Source of the DNA: Herbaspirillum rhizosphaerae_A
GTDB lineage: Bacteria; Pseudomonadota; Gammaproteobacteria; Burkholderiales; Burkholderiaceae_D
Length of the DNA stretch: 64,000 nt
Reading direction: 5' to 3'
NCBI RefSeq assembly: GCF_046025915.1
Contig: NZ_JAQQFR010000019.1
Coordinates: 1-64,000 of the forward strand
This document shows, in pieces, positions 33,450 to 42,318 of the stretch. The position numbers and the translations under genes were made by a program. Below the pieces are notes generated by a model that was given only the letters and a program-made list of their open reading frames with translations, ran no database searches and was not told the origin of the DNA. Positions within the stretch are counted from its first letter, which is position 1. Each line of letters opens with the position of its first letter.

Positions 33450-33906
33450 GATGATTCTCCAAAAATTAACTTATTCACAATAAATTGGCTTGTGGCAATG
33501 TGCCTGCGAAGCCGACGGTGATATAAAACTGGTACGAAACTGAAACCGGGCTGATACAAAACAGTTGCGTTCGCTTTTGTGTTTTGCAAGTGCGACTGCT
33601 TGAGACGAAGTGTAGGTTTTGATTCGAATGGTGACTAGGAGGCAAAATTCGGATGGATTGTTCTATTTTTGGAACGATTAAGCCACTTGAATCCCCTTTG
33701 CTCCACCCCCACCGCAACCTCTTCCCGACAGGACGGCCTCGTCCGGCGGTCATATCGATATCTGTTTATCTTCGTTATCAAGCAAGTTTTGCTGCCAGAT
33801 AATCGGTCGCTTAGCGGTGCGATCCGAGTTCCGGCTGACGGAACCGGATGTACTGCGACCTCGACGATGGCAATTGACAGCTCCAATACCCGCAAAAAAG
33901 GCAACC
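33450..33906. other. Intergenic region, 457 bp
   Basis: The region holds the divergent upstream sequences of the small secreted protein and the monooxygenase. I see no convincing gene. No palindrome clear enough to name is visible. Confidence 0.35.
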
Positions 33907-35124
33907 ATGACGCAACTATCCGGCCCGACCACCTCCGACGCATTGTTCACACGCTTTCAGGACATCTTCGCGCGCATCGCGCAAGGCAGCATCGACCGCG
34001 AGAATGACCGCGAGCTTCCCTATGAAGCCGTGAAATGGCTCAAGGACAGTGGATTTACGTCTCTGCGCGTACCGGTGGAGCAAGGCGGCAGCGGTGTCAC
34101 CCTGCCCCAATTCTTCGGCCTGCTGATCCGTCTGGCGGAAGCCGAATCCAACTTGCCGCAAATCCTGCGCGTCAATGCCGGCTATACCGAACTGCTGCTG
34201 GAGCGCAAAGACGATGAAGACACCCGCCATTGGCTGAGCGTGATTGGCAAAGGAGAAACCTTCGGTGCGGCGGCATCCGAGCGCACCAACTCGACCAGCA
34301 ATTCAGTCACGCTCACGCCCGATCCCGACAAGCGTCCCGGCCACTTTCTGTTGAACGGTGAAAAATATTATTCGACCGGCACGCTGTATGCCGACTGGAT
34401 TCTGGTGCGCGCGCACGATAATGAGTCAGACCTCAACGTGCTGATCAAGAGCGACACGCCGGGCGTCACCCGGGTCGATGACTGGGATGGTTTCGGTCAA
34501 CGTCTGACCGGCAGCGGCACGACGCGCTTTGACAATGTGCTGATCACGCAACAGCAAATCCTCGATCGTTATCACGTGTCGCAGCCGCGTCGCAATACCA
34601 TCATCACCGCGTTTTATCAGACCGTGCATCTGGCGACGCTAGCAGGTATCGCCCGCGCTGTGCAACGAGACGCCGTCGCATTCACACAGGCGCGCACGCG
34701 CACTTTCGGCGTACCGGGGCAATCCAACCCACGCGAAAATCCGCTGGTGCATCGCGTGGTCGGACGCCTCGCCAGCCTTGCATGGTCGGCGGAGCAACTG
34801 GTCAACGCCATCGCTACCGCGATCGAAAACGTGCATCAGGCACGCAAAGCCGGCACCGCCAAGCCGGAAGACTACATCGCGCTCGATGTACAAACCTTCC
34901 AGGCGCAACAGGTCATTATCGGCCAGGTGCTGGAAGCCAGCACACTGCTGTTTGAAGTCGGCGGTGCATCGGCAACCAGCGACAAACGCCGGCTTGATCG
35001 TCACTGGCGCAACGCACGTACGCTGGCTTCGCACAATCCGGCGACGCAGCGCGAGGCGGCAATCGGCGACTATCACCTCAACGACAACCCACCGAACGAG
35101 CGCTTCGGCTTCTCGTATGCGTAA
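33907..35124 (+). CDS. SfnB/DszC-like flavin monooxygenase (acyl-CoA dehydrogenase fold)
   Basis: The 405-residue protein has the acyl-CoA dehydrogenase fold but lacks the EGTxxIQ end. Instead it ends in SHNPATQREAAIGDYHLNDNPP, as in the SfnB, DszC and dibenzothiophene/dimethylsulfone-type group that uses reduced flavin and O2. The start at 33907 fits the family N-terminus. Such enzymes help release sulfur from organosulfur compounds under sulfate limitation. It heads a plus-strand cluster with two NlpA-type binding proteins and MetNI; the NtaA-type partner is convergent. Confidence 0.85.
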   Translation: MTQLSGPTTSDALFTRFQDIFARIAQGSIDRENDRELPYEAVKWLKDSGFTSLRVPVEQGGSGVTLPQFFGLLIRLAEAESNLPQILRVNAGYTELLLERKDDEDTRHWLSVIGKGETFGAAASERTNSTSNSVTLTPDPDKRPGHFLLNGEKYYSTGTLYADWILVRAHDNESDLNVLIKSDTPGVTRVDDWDGFGQRLTGSGTTRFDNVLITQQQILDRYHVSQPRRNTIITAFYQTVHLATLAGIARAVQRDAVAFTQARTRTFGVPGQSNPRENPLVHRVVGRLASLAWSAEQLVNAIATAIENVHQARKAGTAKPEDYIALDVQTFQAQQVIIGQVLEASTLLFEVGGASATSDKRRLDRHWRNARTLASHNPATQREAAIGDYHLNDNPPNERFGFSYA

Positions 35125-35311
35125 GCAATCCCTCGCGCTCATCTGCTGAAAAAATCCGCATAAGAACAAACGAATTCATTCGTTTGTCTCGCTCGCAGTC
35201 CTCTCTACACTTGTTCGTTCATCCTGCACGGAAGCGCATCCCAGCGCTGCTGTGCAGGCATCTGCCGGTACGTCCCACCAAGACGCCCGCATAGTTAACC
35301 AACAAAAGAAA

Positions 35312-36160
35312 ATGACGCCGAACATGCAAGCCAAGTTTTATAAATCCCTCACGACGCTGGCGCTGAATCTGTTTGCTATTGCTTTCAGCGTCGTCTCATC
35401 GAACGCCATCGCTGCACCACAAAAACCTGAACTGCGCGTGGGCTTCGTACCCGGTCCGTATATCGATGAATTCAAAATCGGTGTGCAACCCGAGCTGGAG
35501 AAGAAGGGCTACAAGATCAAATACTACGAATTCAGCACCGGCCTGGAAGCCAATAGCGCAGTGTTCAAAGGCGATATCGACGCCAACGTGATGCAGCATT
35601 CGGTGTTCCTGAAATCGTATAACGACCGTAACAAAACCGACCTGGTCGGCATCGTGCAGGTGCCGACACCACCGATGGGCTTGTATTCGAAGAAGCACCG
35701 CAGCCTCGATGGTTTGAAGAAGGGCTTCACTGTTGCCGTACCGAACGATCCGGTCAACCTGCAACGCGCGCTGTGGATACTGCAACGTCTGGGCTGGATC
35801 CGGATCAAGGAAAACGCTAATCCGGTCGATGTCACCGAACTCGATGTCATCGAAAACAAGGTCGGCCTCAAGCTGGTATTGCTGGAAAACGCGCAAGGTC
35901 CGCGTGCGCTGGACGATGCCGATTTTGCGGCGATCCAGGGCAACTTCGCCATCTTCGCCAAGCTGAAATTATCCGAAGCCTTCATCCTCGAAGACATGAC
36001 GCCGGCCTACATCAACGTGCTGGCGGTCAAGAAAACCCGACAGACCGACCAATATGCACGCGACATCGTCGAGGCGTATCGCTCGGACACCTTCCAGAAC
36101 GCGATCCGCGCGGATCGTTTCTATGACGGCTTCCGTCTGCCGGATTATTTCAAGAAATAA
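35312..36160 (+). CDS. NlpA/MetQ-family ABC substrate-binding protein 1
   Basis: This periplasmic receptor has about 282 residues from the ATG at 35312 (a second ATG is 12 bases later). A signal peptide ends SSNAIAA. There is no lipobox, unlike E. coli MetQ. The NlpA fold is seen in GLEANSAVFKGDIDANVMQHSVFL and PNDPVNLQRALWILQRLG. It should bind methionine or another organosulfur ligand and feed the MetNI transporter downstream. Confidence 0.88.
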   Translation: MTPNMQAKFYKSLTTLALNLFAIAFSVVSSNAIAAPQKPELRVGFVPGPYIDEFKIGVQPELEKKGYKIKYYEFSTGLEANSAVFKGDIDANVMQHSVFLKSYNDRNKTDLVGIVQVPTPPMGLYSKKHRSLDGLKKGFTVAVPNDPVNLQRALWILQRLGWIRIKENANPVDVTELDVIENKVGLKLVLLENAQGPRALDDADFAAIQGNFAIFAKLKLSEAFILEDMTPAYINVLAVKKTRQTDQYARDIVEAYRSDTFQNAIRADRFYDGFRLPDYFKK

Positions 36161-36199
36161 GCATTCCCTCCCTCCAGAACAAACATCAAAGGAACAAGC

Positions 36200-37012
36200 A
36201 TGAATCAACGTTATCGACTTCGCCTGCAAGCCATGGTGGCGGCAGTCCTGATCTCCACCTTCGGCGTTGCCCATAGCGCTGACAAAGTCTTGCGCGTAGG
36301 TGTGCGCGGCGGTGTCGACGAGCAGATCTGGGAAGTCGTCACCAAGGTAGCGAAGAAAAACGGCCTGAACGTGGAGCCGGTCGTCATCTCCGGCGCGGCG
36401 AGCCCGAACGAAGCACTCAACAATGGCGATCTGGAGGCCAACTCGTTCCAGCACATCCCCTTCTTGCGTGATCAGATCAAGCAGCGCGGTTACAAGCTGA
36501 GCATCGTGGGCAACACCATCATTTCGCCGATCGCTTTCTATTCCAAGAAATACAAGGCGCTAAAGGATCTGCCTGATGGCGCCAAGATCGCCATTCCCAA
36601 CGATCCAAGTAACCAGACGCGGGCACTGGTGATCTTGCGCGATGCAGGCTTCATTACCTTGCGCGAAGGCTTCGATCCGTTCACCGGCACGGCCTCACTG
36701 GCAGACATCACGTCGTACAAAAAGAAGATCACCCTCATCGAAAGCGCCTCGGTTGTTCTGGCGCGCGCGTTGGAAGACGTTGACGCCGCTGCCATCATCA
36801 ACACCTTCGCCTATCAGGTCGGCCTGATTGCGACACGCGACGGCATCGCTGTGGAAAAGCGCGAACACAATCCTTACGTCAACGTCATCGTGGTGCGCGA
36901 TCAGGACAAGAACGCTGCATGGGTCGCACCGCTGGTGAAGTCCTACCAGTCGGAAGAAGTACGCCAGTTCATCCAAAAGCAATTTGGCGGCTCGGTGCTG
37001 CCCGTATTTTGA
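36200..37012 (+). CDS. NlpA/MetQ-family ABC substrate-binding protein 2
   Basis: This is the second receptor of the cluster, 270 residues, with a signal peptide ending VAHSA and no lipobox. The motifs NGDLEANSFQHIPFL and IPNDPSNQTRALVILRDAGFI are typical of MetQ relatives. It differs substantially from the first receptor, so the shared importer may take two ligands. AAAGGA precedes the ATG. Its stop codon overlaps the likely TTG start of metN. Confidence 0.9.
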   Translation: MNQRYRLRLQAMVAAVLISTFGVAHSADKVLRVGVRGGVDEQIWEVVTKVAKKNGLNVEPVVISGAASPNEALNNGDLEANSFQHIPFLRDQIKQRGYKLSIVGNTIISPIAFYSKKYKALKDLPDGAKIAIPNDPSNQTRALVILRDAGFITLREGFDPFTGTASLADITSYKKKITLIESASVVLARALEDVDAAAIINTFAYQVGLIATRDGIAVEKREHNPYVNVIVVRDQDKNAAWVAPLVKSYQSEEVRQFIQKQFGGSVLPVF

Positions 37013-38205
37013 GCGCAGCCTTGAACACCTCCTTGAACACCGCGTTGAACATTTCTGCACTGATCGGCGTGGAGGCGAATCCATCCACGCCGGCGACAGA
37101 TAAGCCTGCCGCCAAGGCGTACACAACACCGGCCGCAGGCGTTCAGCCGCATCTGGTGTTTGACAACATCTCCCGGCAATATCCTTCGCCGACAGGGACA
37201 GTCCACGCGTTGCGCGAGGTGTCCTTCACCGTCGCGCGCGGCGAGATCTTCGGCATCATCGGCCGTAGCGGCGCGGGCAAATCGACGTTGCTGCGGTCGA
37301 TCAATGCGCTCGAAATACCGGATACCGGCGCCGTCGCGATCAATGGCCTCAAGGTCGGCAGTCTCGACGAGGATGCCTTGGTCAAGCTACGCCGCCGGAT
37401 AGGCATGATCTTCCAGCATTTCAACCTGCTGTCCGCCAAGACCGTGCGCGATAACGTCGGCCTGCCTTTACGCGTAGCCGGTGTCGCCCCGGAGCAGATC
37501 CGTGCCCGCGTCGATGCCCTGCTCGATCTGGTCGGCCTGCGCGACAAGGCCGATGTTTATCCGGCCAAACTCTCCGGCGGACAAAAACAACGCGTCGGCA
37601 TTGCACGCGCCCTGGTGCATGAGCCGGAAATTCTGCTGTGCGACGAAGCCACTTCGGCGCTCGATCCGGAATCCACACAATCCATCCTGACGCTGCTGCG
37701 CGACATCAGCAGCAAGATGGGCCTGACCATCGTCCTGATCACACACGACATGGCCGTCATCCGCGAAATCTGCGATCGCGTGCTGGTGCTCAATCATGGC
37801 CAGGTGGTGGAACAAGGCGAGGTGTGGCGCGTCTTCGGCGATCCACAGGCGGAAGCCACACGCGCTTTGCTGCGTCCCTTGCAACATGGCTTGCCTGCCG
37901 ATCTGGCGGCACAACTGATTGACGATCTGGGCAATCAGGCAGGCGACGTTTTGCTCAGCCTGCGCTTTAACGGTTCTGCACATCCGCAAGGCGTCAGCCT
38001 GCAACAGCTGGCGCTGCTCGGGCCTGATGCGACGCTGATTCATGGCGGGCTCGACCGCATCCGCGGCCATGCGCAAGGCAACCTGCTGGTTTCGCTGCCT
38101 GTCGCCTCGTGGGAAGCGATCAAGATCCGTGGCGGCAACAACAATGACCGCTTCCAAGGTGCAGATTTTATTGAGGTTCTCGGTTATGTCCCTGCCCGCA
38201 CTTAA
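37009..38205 (+). CDS. metN: MetN-type ABC ATPase with NIL domain
   Basis: The ATPase has Walker A GRSGAGKST, signature LSGGQKQR, Walker B ILLCDEATSALD and THDMAV, followed by a C-terminal NIL/ACT-like domain that gives substrate inhibition in MetN. The frame stays open back to 36919, inside the receptor gene. I prefer the TTG at 37009 overlapping its stop (TTGA), which leaves about 45 residues of Ser/Ala/Thr/Pro-rich sequence before the ABC domain. A later GTG at 37069 is possible. The leader region contains three TTGAACA-type repeats. It couples to MetI. Confidence 0.88.
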   Translation: MSAALNTSLNTALNISALIGVEANPSTPATDKPAAKAYTTPAAGVQPHLVFDNISRQYPSPTGTVHALREVSFTVARGEIFGIIGRSGAGKSTLLRSINALEIPDTGAVAINGLKVGSLDEDALVKLRRRIGMIFQHFNLLSAKTVRDNVGLPLRVAGVAPEQIRARVDALLDLVGLRDKADVYPAKLSGGQKQRVGIARALVHEPEILLCDEATSALDPESTQSILTLLRDISSKMGLTIVLITHDMAVIREICDRVLVLNHGQVVEQGEVWRVFGDPQAEATRALLRPLQHGLPADLAAQLIDDLGNQAGDVLLSLRFNGSAHPQGVSLQQLALLGPDATLIHGGLDRIRGHAQGNLLVSLPVASWEAIKIRGGNNNDRFQGADFIEVLGYVPART

Positions 38206-38842
38206 CAAATACGTTCAGGCTTTCTTCGAAACGCTGCTGATGGTCGGCAGCTCGGCGCTGATCGCCATCAGTCTCGGCCTGGTGCTGGCGATTGTGCTGA
38301 CGATTACGGCGCGCAACAGTCTGTATCCCAAACCGCGCTTTCATCGCGGCTTATCGGCGACGGTGAATGTATTTCGCGCCGTGCCTTTCATCATCATGCT
38401 GGTGGCGCTACTGCCGGTCACACGCTTTCTGGTCGGCACCACGCTGGGCACCTGGGCGGCGGTAGTGCCATTGACGGTGAATCTGATTCCCTTCTATGCG
38501 CGTATTGCCCAGGTCAGTCTCAATGAAGTCGATCCCGGTTTGGTCGAAGCGGCGCGGGCCATGGGATGCCGTCGATGGCATATCGTACGCCACGTGCTGT
38601 TGCCGGAAGCACTGCCGGGTATCGTCGGCGGCATGACCGTCAGCGTCATTGCGATGATCAATGCTTCTGCGATGGCGGGCGCGGTGGGCGCAGGTGGACT
38701 CGGCGATCTGGCGATCCGTTATGGTTATGAGCGCTACGAGACGCGGGTGATGTTTGAAGTGATCGTAATCTTGATTGCGCTGGTATCCATCATCCAGTTG
38801 TTCGGCGAAAAGCTGTCACGCCGGCTGGATCACAAACACTGA
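38186..38842 (+). CDS. metI: MetI-type ABC permease
   Basis: The 218-residue protein with five predicted helices is the inner-membrane channel of a methionine-type importer. The EAA loop reads EAARAMGCRRWHIVRHVLLPEALPGI (about 120-145). The ATG at 38186 lies within the last 20 bp of metN, so the two are coupled. A perfect hairpin follows. Confidence 0.93.
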   Translation: MSLPALNKYVQAFFETLLMVGSSALIAISLGLVLAIVLTITARNSLYPKPRFHRGLSATVNVFRAVPFIIMLVALLPVTRFLVGTTLGTWAAVVPLTVNLIPFYARIAQVSLNEVDPGLVEAARAMGCRRWHIVRHVLLPEALPGIVGGMTVSVIAMINASAMAGAVGAGGLGDLAIRYGYERYETRVMFEVIVILIALVSIIQLFGEKLSRRLDHKH

Positions 38843-38855
38843 AATCCTGAAACCA

Positions 38856-38890
38856 AAGGGAGTTACCCGATGCGCTAGGGTAACTCCCTT
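38856..38890. terminator. Convergent hairpin terminator
   Basis: AAGGGAGTTACCC and GGGTAACTCCCTT pair perfectly over 13 bp with a 9-nt loop between convergent metI and the NtaA-type gene. No U-run follows on either strand, but the position suits a bidirectional terminator. Confidence 0.6.
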
Positions 38891-38910
38891 CAGGTGATGC
38901 CTCTTCCTGC

Positions 38911-40260
38911 TTAAGCTGCCGCAGCAATTCCTTTGCGTCCTGCCGGGCGCGCCAATCCCAGATGCTCACGCAAGGTCGTGCCTTCGTACTCGCGACGGAA
39001 GATGCCGCGCTTTTGCAGGATAGGCACCACGCCCTCGCTAAAGTCCTGCAAGCCGCTCGGCAAGGCATCCGGCATCAAGTTGAAACCATCGGCGGCGCCG
39101 GCCTTGAACCAGTGTTCGATGTCGTCCGCAATCTGTTCCGGCGTACCGACCACAACCCGGTGGCCGCCGCCGCCCGCCAGCGCATAGACCAACTGGCGCG
39201 CGGTATAGCCATGCAGACGCGCCTGTGCCAGCGTGGCATTGAAGAAGGTGTGATTGCCGTTGCCCTTGTTGGGTAAGCCGATGTCGTCGGGCAGGCGCTC
39301 GTCCAGCTTGATGCGATCCGGCGCGACGCCGAGAATTCCGGCGAGACGATTGATGTTGTAGCTCCAGGGAATCATGTCGATCAACTCGTTGCGGCGGCGA
39401 ATGGCATCCGCTTCCGTTGCGCCGATGATGGTCGTGAGTCCGGCAAGGATCTTGACGGCATGCGGTCCGCGTCCGTACGCCGCCGCGCGTGCATTCAGTT
39501 CACGACCATAGGCCTGCGACTCTTCCAGCGATTGCGAAGCTGAGAACACCGCCTCTGCATGACGCGCGGCGAGATCCCGGCCGTCAGCGGAACCGCCAGC
39601 CTGTACCAGCACCGGGTGGCCTTGCGGCGTACGCGGCAGATTCAGCGGGCCTTGCACCGAAAAGTGCGTGCCATGGTGTGCAATCGGCTGAACCTTATCG
39701 GTATCGATGAAGCGGCCGCTGACTTTGTCGCCGATGAGGGCATCGTCTTCCCAACTATCCCAGAGTGCTTTGACGACGTCGGTGAATTCCGCCGCGCGCG
39801 CGTAGCGTCCGGCATGGTCGGGGACGGCATCGCGGCCGAAATTACGCGCCGAGCCGAGATCCGCGGTGGTGACCACATTCCATCCGGCCCGCCCTTTGCT
39901 CACATGATCAAGCGTGGCAAAACGCCGGGCAATGTTGTACGGCTCGTTGTAACTGGTCGACGCTGTGCCGATGACACCGATGTGCGTGGTCGCAGCCGCC
40001 ACGCACGCCAGCAGCACAGTCGGCTCCAGCGCGGTAATAGGACGGAAGTCGATCTGCTCGACAATGGACGCGTTGTCAGCCAGGAAGACCGCATCGAACT
40101 TTGCCGCCTCTGCAATCTGCGCGACGCGCACATAGTGACCGACATCGATGAAGGCGTGCGGATCTGCATCCGGCAAACGCCAGGCCGACGGGACGAAGCC
40201 GGAATGCAAGACGTTGATGTTCAGATGCAGCTGGCGTGGCGGCGCTGTAGTGTCGCTCAT
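38911..40260 (-). CDS. NtaA/SnaA/DszA-type FMN monooxygenase
   Basis: The 449-residue luciferase-like TIM-barrel enzyme of the nitrilotriacetate/dibenzothiophene-sulfone/dimethylsulfide group uses FMNH2 and O2. Family segments seen are FDAVFLADN, ALEPTVLLACVAAATTHIGVIGTASTSYNEPYNIARRFATLDHVSKGRAGWNVVTT and NPVLVQAG-like PVLVQAGGSADGRDLAARHAEAVF. GAGGAG precedes the ATG. Facing the MetNI operon with an SfnB-like enzyme, it likely desulfurises an imported organosulfur compound. A dedicated flavin reductase is not visible. Confidence 0.9.
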   Translation of the reverse strand: MSDTTAPPRQLHLNINVLHSGFVPSAWRLPDADPHAFIDVGHYVRVAQIAEAAKFDAVFLADNASIVEQIDFRPITALEPTVLLACVAAATTHIGVIGTASTSYNEPYNIARRFATLDHVSKGRAGWNVVTTADLGSARNFGRDAVPDHAGRYARAAEFTDVVKALWDSWEDDALIGDKVSGRFIDTDKVQPIAHHGTHFSVQGPLNLPRTPQGHPVLVQAGGSADGRDLAARHAEAVFSASQSLEESQAYGRELNARAAAYGRGPHAVKILAGLTTIIGATEADAIRRRNELIDMIPWSYNINRLAGILGVAPDRIKLDERLPDDIGLPNKGNGNHTFFNATLAQARLHGYTARQLVYALAGGGGHRVVVGTPEQIADDIEHWFKAGAADGFNLMPDALPSGLQDFSEGVVPILQKRGIFRREYEGTTLREHLGLARPAGRKGIAAAA

Positions 40261-40320
40261 GAATCAATCTCCTCGAGGGGAATCGCGACGCGAAGTCTCA
40301 TGCATCGCGCGAAATGTCGT

Positions 40321-40674
40321 TCAATGCGTCTTGAAAAATCCGTGGCGCTCGGCCAGCAGATCGAGAATGCGGCGGGTGTCGGTGACGAAGTGTTTGTTGC
40401 CGAGTTGCTGCACGTGCTGTGCATCGGCGGGAAGCGGCTGCTCGTCGCCCAGAATCAGTACCGGCAGACTTTGATGATCGGCATCGAGCGCATCCACCAC
40501 GACCTGGCGCGGCTTGGCGAAAGGCAGGCGACGGATGTCAAGCTTTGACACGTGATCAGGATCGCCCGCCAGCAGGCCTTCTATCGGCGCACCATCGGGG
40601 CAGATAAAACGGTCTCCCGGATATTTCTGATCGGTGAATCCAGGTTCCAGCAACAGCAGCAAATCTCGGCTCAT
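40321..40674 (-). CDS. DUF3088 protein
   Basis: The 117-residue cytosolic protein matches the DUF3088 pattern (MSRDLLLLLEPGF...PGDRFICPDGAPIEGLL). The ATG at 40674 has GGAG eight bases upstream, so longer frames to 40965 are not used. Family members have a thioredoxin-like look (Cys in FICPDG), but no activity is known. It sits 60 bp upstream of, and co-directional with, the NtaA-type gene, so both may be one operon. Confidence 0.82.
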   Translation of the reverse strand: MSRDLLLLLEPGFTDQKYPGDRFICPDGAPIEGLLAGDPDHVSKLDIRRLPFAKPRQVVVDALDADHQSLPVLILGDEQPLPADAQHVQQLGNKHFVTDTRRILDLLAERHGFFKTH

Positions 40675-40843
40675 GGCAAGGCGCTCCAAAGTAGAAATGA
40701 ATCCATTGATTCTCTTGTGCCAAGCGAGCAGCCGCCACGAATATATCTGCATATTCATATACGAAGTGAGTCGCAGCGAGCGCACTTTTTGCGCGGTGTT
40801 CGCTGACCATACCGAGCGAGGACGTCCGGAATGTCGCCTCGTA

Positions 40844-40873
40844 TTGCATCGACGGGCGAGTTTAGAATATACT
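40844..40873 (+). promoter_or_regulatory. Predicted promoter overlapping LexA box
   Basis: TTGCAT at 40844-40849 and TATACT at 40868-40873 are spaced by 18 bp. The LexA site covers the -10 box and expected start, as is usual for SOS genes. An alternative TATAAT lies at 40888-40893. Confidence 0.5.
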
Positions 40874-40889
40874 GTTTTTATGTACAGTA
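40870..40889. promoter_or_regulatory. LexA (SOS) box
   Basis: TACTGTTTTTATGTACAGTA has the exact CTGT-N8-ACAG core of the E. coli-type LexA operator with TA extensions on both sides. It overlaps the promoter and first possible ATG of the gene at 40880-41257. Confidence 0.8.
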
Positions 40890-41257
40890 TAATTCGACAA
40901 TTCAGAAGTGAAGGGATTCGCCGCACCGAAGTGGAGATCGCTGCCGACGCCGGGTTCGCCGGCATCGTCGGGATGAGTCTGGCCGGAACGACGCGTCAGA
41001 TGACCTTGTCTGCGCAAAAAAGCGACGAAGGCACAAGCGTATTGTTGTTGCCGCCTCTGTATGAGCCGCAATTGCTGAGCATGCATGCCGACGGCATGAT
41101 CGTGCGCGGCTGGCAGCGTTTGTCCGGAAGCAAGACAACGCCGGGACCGACCTATTTGCAGGAATGGTTGCTGACTTTTGTCGGTCAGCAGTCGGGACGC
41201 CCACAAGAGATGCGTGAGTTGCAGGCGTCGCCGCTGCAATTGATGCAGGGTGACTGA
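40880..41257 (+). CDS. Small unknown protein, probably SOS-regulated
   Basis: The frame encodes 125 residues from the ATG at 40880, which lies within the LexA box and would give a leaderless mRNA from the predicted promoter. GTG at 40931 or ATG at 40973 are alternative starts giving 108 or 94 residues. The core (TSVLLLPPLYEPQLLSMHAD, then WQRLSG and YLQEWLLTFVGQQ) looks like a real soluble protein, but I do not recognise a family. It is not clearly SulA, ImuA or UmuD. A 14-bp tandem duplication lies at 41241-41268 across the stop codon. Confidence 0.6.
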   Translation: MYSIIRQFRSEGIRRTEVEIAADAGFAGIVGMSLAGTTRQMTLSAQKSDEGTSVLLLPPLYEPQLLSMHADGMIVRGWQRLSGSKTTPGPTYLQEWLLTFVGQQSGRPQEMRELQASPLQLMQGD

Positions 41258-41324
41258 TGCAGGGTGACTGAAGCCAGGCGCCCTGCTTTAGAAATATCTG
41301 CCGGAATATCTTCCTATCCAGCTA

Positions 41325-42197
41325 TCAAGCCGTGATGCCGTAGCAGCGCGCTGCGGTGCCGCCCCAGAGTTGCGTCTGCTCGTCTCCACTGAGATTGGCA
41401 TCAGCCCAGTCAGCCACCAGTTGCGCCACTTTCTCATACGACGCTGCCAGCAGACACACCGGCCAATCCGAACCGAACATCAGACGCTGCGGGCCGAATG
41501 CTTCCAGCGCGGTGTCAAGGCAGATGCGGATGTGCTCATAGTCGCTTTGCTGCAGGCCGGCTTGCCAGTCAGCTTCGGTAACCAGTCCGGACAATTTGCA
41601 GGCGACGTGCGGCAGTTTCCCTAGCGCCAGCAATTCTTTCTTCCATCGCACCAGCGCGGCATCGCTCCGCGCAAATTCTCGCAGCGCCGGTTTGCCGAGA
41701 TGATCCAGCACCAGCCAGTGCTTGTCGTGACGCGCGCAGAATGCTTGGGTGTCGGCCAGCTGACGCTCGAACACCAGTACGTCGTAGACATAACTCTGCG
41801 CTTGCAGCAAGGCGATGCCACGATTGAAGTCAGCGTGTTCGAGGAAAGCGCGCGCGTCGGCTTCGTCCTGCACCTGATGGCGAAAGCCGACCAGCTTGTC
41901 GCCTGCATGCCATTCGGACAAACGCTCGCCGAGATCGGCGACGGAGAGGTTTTCCCAGCCGACGACACCGGCGATCCAGTCGGTGTTCTTCGCCAGATCA
42001 AGCAGGAAGCGCGTCTCTTCCCGGCCTGAACGCGCCTGCACGGCGATAGTGGCGGCGATCTTGTGGTCTTGCAGAAGGGGCTGCAAATCGGCAGGCAATT
42101 TGTCGTGCGCGAGCACGTCCATGCCGGCACCTATCCATGGGTAGTCTTCAGCGCGATAGCGCCAGAAATGCTGATGTGCGTCGATACGCAGTGTCAT
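41325..42197 (-). CDS. L-fuconolactonase (amidohydrolase family)
   Basis: The 290-residue metal-dependent hydrolase opens L-fucono-lactone to L-fuconate. Amidohydrolase-2 motifs are DAHQHFWRY (5-13), LDHLGKPA (about 167) and LMFGSDWPVCLL (about 240-250). It is the last gene of the minus-strand L-fucose operon; the gap to the sugar-binding protein gene is about 120 bp. The family also has rhamnono-lactonase-like members, but the neighbours favour fucose. Confidence 0.88.
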   Translation of the reverse strand: MTLRIDAHQHFWRYRAEDYPWIGAGMDVLAHDKLPADLQPLLQDHKIAATIAVQARSGREETRFLLDLAKNTDWIAGVVGWENLSVADLGERLSEWHAGDKLVGFRHQVQDEADARAFLEHADFNRGIALLQAQSYVYDVLVFERQLADTQAFCARHDKHWLVLDHLGKPALREFARSDAALVRWKKELLALGKLPHVACKLSGLVTEADWQAGLQQSDYEHIRICLDTALEAFGPQRLMFGSDWPVCLLAASYEKVAQLVADWADANLSGDEQTQLWGGTAARCYGITA

Positions 42198-42318
42198 GAT
42201 TTTTAGTGATGCAGAACGTAGAAATGAAAATGCCGGCGTGCACTCGCAGACTCACGAATACAGGCCGGCATCGGATCCTCAATTGATCACGTGACTATCT
42301 GAACAGCTGACCGGCAGA

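Noticed and set aside
40321..40965. Long form of the DUF3088 gene reaching past the LexA box
   Set aside because: The family N-terminus and GGAG both point to the ATG at 40674.
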